From assembly GCA_003663535.1 (NCBI GenBank), contig QMUE01000124.1, forward strand, positions 1-5,072: a DNA stretch of 5,072 nt, in the 5' to 3' direction. The stretch comes from Thermococci archaeon. Its GTDB lineage: Archaea; Methanobacteriota_B; Thermococci; Thermococcales; Thermococcaceae. Under the pieces are notes generated by a model, which searched no databases, had not been told where the DNA came from, and was given only the letters and a program-made list of their open reading frames with translations. Position numbers and translations under genes: made by a program. Below are positions 1 to 4,783 of this stretch, in pieces (within the stretch, counting starts at the first letter, position 1; each line of letters opens with the position of its first letter).

Positions 1-485
1 ACTCCAAGTCTTGAAAGATTAAGTCTGGTCTCTTTTAGTCGATCTCCTCCCACATCAAAGGCATATATTACTCCCTTGTTTTCCATCAGTTGGGCTATAT
101 AAGATGTCTTCCCTCCCGGAGCTGCAGCCATATCCGCTATAATTTCCCCAGGCTTTGGCTCAAGAGCTACTGGTGGATACATTGAAGAGGCCTCTTGGAT
201 ATAAATTAATCCCCCCAGATATTCTGGAGTTGATGTGATCGAAAAGGGTTCACGTGTTAAACAAAAACCCTCCCTTGCCCAAGAAATGCGTTTAAACTGG
301 AAACCCTTTTTGTTCATGATTTTAGTGATAGTAGATATTTCAGTCCTAAGAGTGTTAACCCGAAAACACCGGGGCAACGACCTTTCCATCGCTTCTGCTA
401 TGCTTAATGCTCTCTCTCCCCAGAGATCAAAATACCTTTCTGCAAACTCTTTTGAGTATCCAAGCCTGAAGAGTTCTTCTATCAT
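1..485 (-). CDS. NOL1/NOP2/Sun (NSUN) family RNA m5C methyltransferase, N-terminal part (3' end outside window)
   Basis: This is the first 161 codons of a SAM-dependent RNA cytosine-5 methyltransferase; the gene runs off the left edge. The reading begins MIEELFRLGYSKEFAERYF, continues through an RNA-binding-like N-terminal region containing PRCFRVNTLR (a signature of the NSUN family near residues 38-47), then YIQEASSMYPP and the SAM-binding motif I DMAAAPGGKTSYIAQLM, followed by YAFDVGGDRL (acidic residue of motif II). The two catalytic cysteines of the family lie in motifs IV and VI, which are outside the window. The ATG at 483-485 is the first possible start because an in-frame TAG lies one codon upstream. 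No Shine-Dalgarno site is visible, while a TATA-like element lies about 27 bases upstream, which fits a leaderless message. The family is certain. Archaea of this group carry several NSUN paralogues, so whether the target is tRNA or rRNA, and which position, cannot be said here. Confidence 0.93.
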   Translation of the reverse strand, partial: MIEELFRLGYSKEFAERYFDLWGERALSIAEAMERSLPRCFRVNTLRTEISTITKIMNKKGFQFKRISWAREGFCLTREPFSITSTPEYLGGLIYIQEASSMYPPVALEPKPGEIIADMAAAPGGKTSYIAQLMENKGVIYAFDVGGDRLKETRLNLSRLG

Positions 486-504
486 GAACTAAAAATAGAG
501 AAAG

Positions 505-520
505 AAATTTATTAAATTTT
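505..520 (-). promoter_or_regulatory. Possible TATA box for a leaderless NSUN transcript
   Basis: On the minus strand the 40-base gap after the 218-aa gene contains TTTAATAAA (508-516) within an AT-only stretch. Its centre is about 27 bases before the methyltransferase ATG, the distance expected between an archaeal box A and the transcription start, so initiation would fall at or next to the start codon. There is no Shine-Dalgarno site before that ATG, which agrees. The element is only a fair match to the TATA consensus, and read-through from the upstream operon is also possible. Confidence 0.35.
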
Positions 521-525
521 GCATG

Positions 526-1182
526 TTAGCGTTCAAATGGGCCCTCCTTTATTTTATCATTTACAAAGCGAACCATATGTTCCACATCCTGCTTTATGGT
601 TTCAATTTCTGGTTTCATGAACACGTAAACGACGTTGGTTTTTGGAGTAATTGAAATGTGTTTAATGTTCTCAATTCTTGAAAACCCTTGAAGAAACTCC
701 TTCAATAACTCTACATCGCGCTTCTTCTCGAAGAGAGCCTCATACTGCTTTCCATTGATTTCAACTATTTCCCTCTGTAAAAGCGCTTCATCCTCAATTT
801 TTGGTTTAAAGCGATAGTATCCTCTCTGTATTAAATGTGCCTCACGTCTTATTCTTGAGTATGGTTTCAAAATAAAGTATATTTTGTCATGCCTGTTTAT
901 AATCTTTGAAATCGGGAAGTAGAGGATACTCTGTCTTGGCAAAAGGGTTAAAGTGTATTCAAATTTATCAATGTTACCTTCATTGACTTTGTAAAATGCC
1001 CTAAAACCAACGTACCCCCCAACCCAAACATAATCTTTATCTTTTGGCTTCACTATGTCTTCTATAGTTCTCAAATAGTAGTCCATTACAGTCAAATTCA
1101 GTTTTCGTCCTCTGTAAAACTGCAAAGTTGCAAGAGCTGCCAACACCATAATCAAAAGCAATAATTCTGGTGTAACCTTCAT
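526..1182 (-). CDS. Conserved-looking protein of unknown function with one N-terminal membrane anchor (218 aa)
   Basis: I do not recognise a named family. The protein has a single hydrophobic segment at about residues 8-22 (LLLLIMVLAALATLQ), followed at once by positive residues (YRGRK), and then about 190 mostly charged, soluble-looking residues. The positive-inside rule would place the large C-terminal part in the cytoplasm. That part mixes strand-like stretches (KIYFILKP, ISITPKTNVVYVFMKPE) with charged helices and ends IKEGPFER. It contains no cysteine. The start is well supported: AAAGGAGGT at 1189-1197 lies six bases before the ATG. The reading frame of the upstream DUF59-like gene, when frameshift-corrected, stops two bases before this ATG, so translational coupling is likely. 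It is the last gene of the ATPase operon and may be its membrane anchor or docking protein; that role is inference from position only. Confidence 0.85.
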   Translation of the reverse strand: MKVTPELLLLIMVLAALATLQFYRGRKLNLTVMDYYLRTIEDIVKPKDKDYVWVGGYVGFRAFYKVNEGNIDKFEYTLTLLPRQSILYFPISKIINRHDKIYFILKPYSRIRREAHLIQRGYYRFKPKIEDEALLQREIVEINGKQYEALFEKKRDVELLKEFLQGFSRIENIKHISITPKTNVVYVFMKPEIETIKQDVEHMVRFVNDKIKEGPFER

Positions 1183-1184
1183 TA

Positions 1185-1480
1185 TTAAACCTCCTTTATT
1201 GGATAATATTTTTGAAAGGTCATATCATCAACTATCTCAAAGTTAATAATTTTTCCTTCTAAAACCTTTTTATTATATCTTTAACTATTCTGGCATGAAC
1301 GGCCCAATTAACAGCCATCTCAAATGGATGTCTCGGTGTCCTTCTAGCCAATCCAAGGAAAATTATCACCTTGTTATCTTCTTTTCTGATCAGACTTACA
1401 ATTCCCAAACTAACTATGTCCTCACCACTTATGGGCTCTTTAACCTTTTTTAACTCCTCATAAATCTCCTCAATCTCCAA
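1185..1480 (-). CDS. Small DUF59/MIP18-like domain protein, interrupted by a -1 frameshift at an A5 run
   Basis: The zero frame gives 73 residues and ends at TAG (1259-1261) after DIIKRF. Shifting -1 at the A5 run (1267-1271), after Lys71, keeps the frame open to TAA at 1185-1187 and gives a 98-residue product. The added part begins KVLEGKIINFEIVDD and ends YYPIKEV, looks like real protein, and stops just before the next gene. The order EEIYEELKKVKEP, then GEDIVSLGIVS, then a strand IIFLGLA and RTPRHP resembles DUF59/MIP18 domains (family length about 100), which in other organisms act in Fe-S protein assembly, often beside or fused to ParA/Mrp-type ATPases. The conserved TPxCP cysteine is replaced by His, and the protein has no Cys. 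The start is TTG (1478-1480): GGAGGT at 1488-1493 lies seven bases before it, and an in-frame TAG directly precedes it. It overlaps the ATPase gene by 11 bases. The frameshift may be a sequencing error, a real mutation or programmed slippage. The family call is by eye and moderate. Confidence 0.72.
1267..1271 (-). other. Frameshift site (A5 run) in the DUF59-like gene
   Basis: On the minus strand the sequence is ATAATAAAAAGGTTTTAG. The zero frame reads ATA AAA AGG TTT TAG. Slippage of the Lys tRNA back by one base re-pairs perfectly with AAA, and the next codons become AAG GTT TTA GAA. One extra A in DNA or RNA has the same effect. The downstream frame stays open for 27 sense codons and its stop abuts the next gene's start. 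This places the break at the homopolymer, although a break anywhere within the few codons before the TAG would give nearly the same protein. Confidence 0.7.
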
Positions 1481-2462
1481 CTATTAAACCTCCAATCCTC
1501 TCAAGCCACTCTAAACCTCTTGGCTCCTCTTCAAACATCGGGACTTTCACTATATCTGCATCCCTGAATTTCTTATGTATTTCCCTCAAAACTTTTTTCT
1601 GAGCATCCATCCTCACTTTTATCTTTGGGACTTCCTCTTCAAGCTCTATGATCTTGTTAACCACCACGAGGTTAAAGGGGATTTTGAATTTCTTCAAACT
1701 TTCATGTGCCCTTTCCGTCTCGTATAGGGGTAGCATCTCAGCGTTCATCACAGCTACTACACTTGTCCTATCCCTATTCGTTATAATATCTCTCACAAAT
1801 TCGATTTCCCCTCTGTATGCAAGAAGCTCTTTCATAACAGGATCCTCTCTTTCTCTGCTTGGCAGTTTATATTCCTCCCCGTCTACCACGAATTTCCTCT
1901 CTCCCTGTATATTCTCAATGGCCCTCCTTTTATCAAGAATTTTTCTCCTCACTTCAATAAGTTTATTCGTCCATATGAGAGCAATATGGGGTAGTGCCAT
2001 GACCCTCAGAGTCAGGCCTGTTGGGGGAGTATCAAATATTATGATGTCCCACTCATCCCCCTTCTGCAGGATCTCCTTTATTGCTTCAAGGGTCGCATAT
2101 TCTTCGATGCCAGGCGAAAAGCTCAGAACCTCAAAGTATTTCTCGAGGTTTATCACCGTCAAGTATCGATACATGTGCTTGAGATTATTTTCAAGGTGTT
2201 TTAGGTATGATTTGATTAACTTACCCATGTCGAGCTCCATTGCATGGAGGTTCTCGATTATCTCCTTAGGCTTGTCATTCAGTTTTACCATAAAGACGTC
2301 CCCAAGGTTGTGAGCGGGATCTATGGAAACTATGAGGGTTTTATAACCTCTTTTAGCCAGAGAAACTGATACTGCTGCTGAGCTTGTTGTTTTCCCAACC
2401 CCTCCCTTACCTATGAAGAAAATCGTTCTGAATTCGTTCTTTGGAGTTAGATATTCTCTCAT
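1470..2462 (-). CDS. ArsA/Get3 (TRC40)-family P-loop ATPase, 330 aa
   Basis: This is a cytosolic ATPase of the SIMIBI class. The visible motifs are the deviant Walker A GKGGVGKTT (residues 18-26), switch I DPAHNLGDVF (48-57), switch II DTPPTG (144-149, followed by LTLRVMALP), the nucleotide-base contact VVVNK (266-270), and the C-terminal VPMFEEEPRGLEWL (307-320) typical of ArsA-type proteins. It has a single ATPase domain, close in length to Get3 rather than the duplicated bacterial ArsA. It lacks the CxxC zinc motif of eukaryotic Get3 and the arsenite-binding cysteines of ArsA; there is no Cys at all. The helical insert (about 165-230) is highly charged (KRRAIENIQGERK, LPSREREDP) rather than Met-rich and hydrophobic, so tail-anchored protein binding is not evident. 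ATP hydrolysis with dimerisation is expected from the family; the client is unknown. GAGGTGAT (2466-2473) precedes the ATG and contains the upstream gene's stop codon. The TGA stop overlaps the next gene by 11 bases. Confidence 0.93.
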   Translation of the reverse strand: MREYLTPKNEFRTIFFIGKGGVGKTTSSAAVSVSLAKRGYKTLIVSIDPAHNLGDVFMVKLNDKPKEIIENLHAMELDMGKLIKSYLKHLENNLKHMYRYLTVINLEKYFEVLSFSPGIEEYATLEAIKEILQKGDEWDIIIFDTPPTGLTLRVMALPHIALIWTNKLIEVRRKILDKRRAIENIQGERKFVVDGEEYKLPSREREDPVMKELLAYRGEIEFVRDIITNRDRTSVVAVMNAEMLPLYETERAHESLKKFKIPFNLVVVNKIIELEEEVPKIKVRMDAQKKVLREIHKKFRDADIVKVPMFEEEPRGLEWLERIGGLIVGD

Positions 2463-2471
2463 CCTATCACC

Positions 2472-2741
2472 TCACGCTATATCGAACATTCCTGCCATCT
2501 CTCCAAATATATCATCCATATCTGCTACCCTCCTCTGCATAACATAAATTTCCCTTACCATGTGAGGCATAAGTCTTATCACGAGAGTAGTTGGTGGGGA
2601 TGGTATACCAACAAAGGAGCCCATAAGTATAAGGGCAAAAATATTCTCAAGCTCTCTCTCCTCAAACTCAATATATTCAGTTGATCGTGCTTTGAAGGAA
2701 CCAAAAAATCCTTTGAAAAATTCCCTCACCCCTTTAAACAT
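2472..2741 (-). CDS. Small protein of unknown function with a proline-containing hydrophobic segment (89 aa)
   Basis: I do not recognise a named family. The N-terminus is basic, aromatic and probably amphipathic (VREFFKGFFGSFKAR). An acidic stretch follows (EYIEFEERELEN), then a hydrophobic region at about residues 34-58 with a Gly/Pro break (FVGIPSPPTTLVIRLMP), and a charged, Met-rich tail (MQRRVADMDDIFGEMAGMF). The hydrophobic region could be a re-entrant or peripheral membrane element rather than a clean transmembrane helix. There is no cysteine. The start is firm: GAGGTGAT at 2745-2752 lies three bases before the ATG. The stop TGA lies within the Shine-Dalgarno site of the ATPase gene, only nine bases before its ATG, so the two are almost certainly translated together. 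It is the first gene of the operon. Being a partner or membrane adaptor of the ATPase is a reasonable guess from context, with no direct evidence. Confidence 0.85.
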   Translation of the reverse strand: MFKGVREFFKGFFGSFKARSTEYIEFEERELENIFALILMGSFVGIPSPPTTLVIRLMPHMVREIYVMQRRVADMDDIFGEMAGMFDIA

Positions 2742-2744
2742 GTA

Positions 2745-2819
2745 ATCACCTCACTTTCTCATGTTATTAACTACATACACTCACTTATACAAAGTGCAAG
2801 AGAAACTTTAAATCTTTTT
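2745..2819 (-). promoter_or_regulatory. Promoter, 5' leader and Shine-Dalgarno site of the ATPase operon
   Basis: On the minus strand a purine-rich BRE (AAAAAG, 2814-2819) is followed by the TATA box ATTTAAAG (2806-2813). A start site about 25 bases downstream would fall near 2783-2787, giving a leader of about 43 bases that ends in the strong ribosome site GAGGTGAT (2745-2752). A small inverted repeat, CACTT-5-AAGTG (2782-2796), overlaps the predicted start site. No other convincing promoter is seen before 526, so the four genes down to there are probably one transcript. Confidence 0.65.
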
Positions 2820-2847
2820 GGGAGAATTTTGATGGTAAAACATCTGA

Positions 2848-2865
2848 AATAAAAAAAGAAAAATT
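2848..2865 (-). terminator. Oligo-T terminator after cstA
   Basis: Six bases past the cstA stop codon the minus strand reads AATTTTTCTTTTTTTATTT, two T tracts with a single C between them. Archaeal RNA polymerase terminates at such T-rich tracts without needing a hairpin, and none is visible here. The tract sits ahead of the promoter of the ATPase operon, so it probably separates the two transcripts. Confidence 0.65.
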
Positions 2866-2871
2866 AAAGGT

Positions 2872-4602
2872 TTACGCTGGAGTTGCCTCGTATTCTTCAG
2901 CTGGCTTCTTCCATCCAAGATAGAAGTCATACGCTAGAAGGATGTTGAGCAGTAACCCCACACCGAGAACACCTTTTGTTACTATCGAAGCAGTTCCTGA
3001 GAGTGGAACTTTCACTATGTACCATGGGATAGCTACTGTAACCGTTACCCACAGGAAGAGAGCTGGAATTAGAACAGCATAGGCCCATTTCCCTGCCTTT
3101 TGGACTTTGGCTACCCACAAACTAGATGTCATCAATGCTATTGACGCCAAGAGTTGGTTCATGCCAGCGAATGCTGGCCACAAGAGTTTGTAGCTAGAAC
3201 CCCACGCCATCCAAACTGCAAAAATTGCAATTATTGCTGAACTAATCCACTTCTCTGTAAGAGTTTTCCATATACCTTGGCTCGTATCAAAGAGCATTCC
3301 AAGGAGTTCTTGCCATGTGAATCTTCCAAGTCTTGTTGCAGTGTCAAGAGTTGTTAATGCAAACGCTGAGACCCACAGGGTTGCGAATGTTTTTCCTAAC
3401 GCAACGTCAATCCCATAGAAATCAGCTACACCCTGACCATAACTGCTAACAAATGTCCCAAGTCCACCCTTAGCAAAGTACTGTGTTCCCCATTCCGCAG
3501 CGCTGATTCCAGTAAACTTAGCCCCGTAGACAGCTATGGCAGTAATAACAATTGTTGAGAGGAATCCTTCAGTGAACATTCCTCCATAGCCTATCAAAAG
3601 ACCATGTATCTCTTTATCAAGCTGCTTAGATGTAGTTCCAGAGCTCACTAAAGAGTGGAACCCGCTCAATGCACCACATGCAATAACTAATGGCACAGTA
3701 GGCCAGAATGGTGATGGTTGCCCCTGAACAACATTTGCTGACCACATTGTAAATCCTGGAGCTTCGAATGGCTTCGCCAATGCTATGAATGCAATACCTC
3801 CGAATAGAAGGCCGAACCACAATATGTAGGCATTAAGGTAGTCTCTTGGCTGAAGGAGTACCCATACTGGAAGTGAAGCCGCCACAATGATGTAGATTAA
3901 CAATAGGATGTTCCAGTAGTGGTACGCTTGAAGGAACTCAGGACTTCCAGAGACTGTTTGACCCTCGACAAATATCAATGGATTGTTGAAACCGATCCAA
4001 ACTGCTATTACAAGAAGTATCAGTCCTATGATCGTCGCAACGTAAAAATTCACCTTCATCTTGTACATTATCCACCCCAGAATTACTGCCACTATTAGGA
4101 ATAGCAAGGATGCTGTTGCAGCTTCAGGAGTTGTGACAAGCAGATTTGACACAACTGCAGCGAATGCCGCTACTACCAACAATAGAGTTAACCAGATGTA
4201 AATTTGGAAACCAATACCCGTCCTCCTGCCCATTAGCTTTCCAGCAATCCATTGTACTGACTTACCATCATACCTCACTGACGCCATCAAAGCCAGATAG
4301 TCATGCACTGCTCCAATGAAAACGTTTCCGAACCATACCCATAGTAGACATGGTAGCCATCCCCATGCCATTGCAAGTGCAGGACCGGTTATAGGTGCTG
4401 CTCCAGCAATACTTGCAAAGTGGTGACCATATAGAACCACTGGATGTGCTGGAACGTAATCCACGCCATCATATAGTTTGTGTGCAGGAGTTGGCCTGCT
4501 AGGATCTACTCTGACAACTTTATTTTGTAAGCTCTTTCCATAAGTAAAATACATGGCCACATATATAATTGCGGCTGCCAATACAATAACTGCCGAGTTC
4601 AT
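2872..4602 (-). CDS. cstA: Carbon starvation protein CstA-family membrane transporter (576 aa)
   Basis: This is a polytopic inner-membrane transporter. The family takes up peptides or, for the E. coli members CstA and BtsT, pyruvate; the substrate here is not fixed by sequence. Family motifs are seen in order: PTPAHKLYDGVDYVP (37-51), YGHHFASIAGAAPITGPA (58-75), WVWFGNVFIGAVHDY, LPVWVLLQPRDYLN, CGALSGFHSLVSSGTTSKQL (from 309), GYGGMFTEGFLS, ALTTLDTATRLGRF (about 415-428) and LLWPAFAGMNQLLA (about 470-483). A dozen or more hydrophobic segments run through the protein. It is shorter than the roughly 700-residue enterobacterial members and ends soon after its last membrane segment with a short charged tail (KKPAEEYEATPA). 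The ATG follows GGGGGTG (4608-4614) by five bases. It has its own promoter and terminator, so it is probably monocistronic. The reading frame is intact. Confidence 0.97.
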   Translation of the reverse strand: MNSAVIVLAAAIIYVAMYFTYGKSLQNKVVRVDPSRPTPAHKLYDGVDYVPAHPVVLYGHHFASIAGAAPITGPALAMAWGWLPCLLWVWFGNVFIGAVHDYLALMASVRYDGKSVQWIAGKLMGRRTGIGFQIYIWLTLLLVVAAFAAVVSNLLVTTPEAATASLLFLIVAVILGWIMYKMKVNFYVATIIGLILLVIAVWIGFNNPLIFVEGQTVSGSPEFLQAYHYWNILLLIYIIVAASLPVWVLLQPRDYLNAYILWFGLLFGGIAFIALAKPFEAPGFTMWSANVVQGQPSPFWPTVPLVIACGALSGFHSLVSSGTTSKQLDKEIHGLLIGYGGMFTEGFLSTIVITAIAVYGAKFTGISAAEWGTQYFAKGGLGTFVSSYGQGVADFYGIDVALGKTFATLWVSAFALTTLDTATRLGRFTWQELLGMLFDTSQGIWKTLTEKWISSAIIAIFAVWMAWGSSYKLLWPAFAGMNQLLASIALMTSSLWVAKVQKAGKWAYAVLIPALFLWVTVTVAIPWYIVKVPLSGTASIVTKGVLGVGLLLNILLAYDFYLGWKKPAEEYEATPA

Positions 4603-4607
4603 TTAGA

Positions 4608-4668
4608 CACCCCCACTAAAGACAGTCATTATAAAATGGATATCTAAGGGTATATATGTCTTTCGAAA
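4608..4668 (-). promoter_or_regulatory. Promoter and Shine-Dalgarno site of cstA
   Basis: On the minus strand TTTCGAAAG (4660-4668), a good BRE-like sequence, leads directly into the TATA box ACATATATA (4651-4659). This is a strong Thermococcales-type core promoter. Initiation is expected near 4630, giving a leader of about 28 bases with the ribosome site GGGGGTG (4608-4614), which departs slightly from GGAGGTG. The BRE contains the perfect 8-bp palindrome TTTCGAAA, too short on its own to call an operator. Confidence 0.7.
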
Positions 4669-4718
4669 TCAGCGGTATTTTTAGGAGCAGATTTTGATAA
4701 ATGCACAATAAATACAAT

Positions 4719-4783
4719 AAAAAACAACAAAAGTTATTTTATCTAAAATAAAAAAACTAACTAAAAGTGTAAACTCAAAAAAA
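4719..4783 (-). terminator. Cluster of oligo-T terminator tracts after the biotinyl protein gene
   Basis: Three T tracts follow the stop codon on the minus strand: T7 at 4777-4783 directly after the TAG, T7 at 4750-4756 within GTTTTTTTATTTTAG, and T6 at 4719-4724. Such repeated tracts without a stable hairpin are typical of archaeal intrinsic termination and would keep this transcript from running into the cstA promoter. The rest of the 181-base spacer is AT-rich and shows no gene. Confidence 0.65.

Noticed and set aside
235..492. Open frame of 85 codons on the plus strand
   Set aside because: It lies antisense to the NSUN methyltransferase, whose minus-strand reading has clear family motifs. 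It has no ribosome site and its product resembles nothing.
1259..1480. A normal, complete 73-aa protein
   Set aside because: It stops short of the usual domain length, and the -1 frame directly after it is coding-like up to the next gene's ribosome site. A frameshifted 98-aa reading explains the 77-base gap better.
1648..2313. Open frame of 221 codons on the plus strand
   Set aside because: It is the antisense of the ATPase gene. Its product is a Ser/Leu-rich string typical of a shadow frame, and the opposite strand encodes intact P-loop motifs.
2927..3118. 63-codon minus-strand frame inside cstA
   Set aside because: It is out of frame within a well-supported CstA reading and has no ribosome site or recognisable content.
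3626..3820. 64-codon minus-strand frame inside cstA
   Set aside because: It is an out-of-frame shadow of the conserved CGALSGFHS region of CstA; the Cys/Ser-rich product is not protein-like.
4603..4783. A small RNA gene or riboswitch in the spacer before cstA
   Set aside because: The spacer is very AT-rich with no GC-rich stem; it is explained by oligo-T terminators and the cstA promoter.
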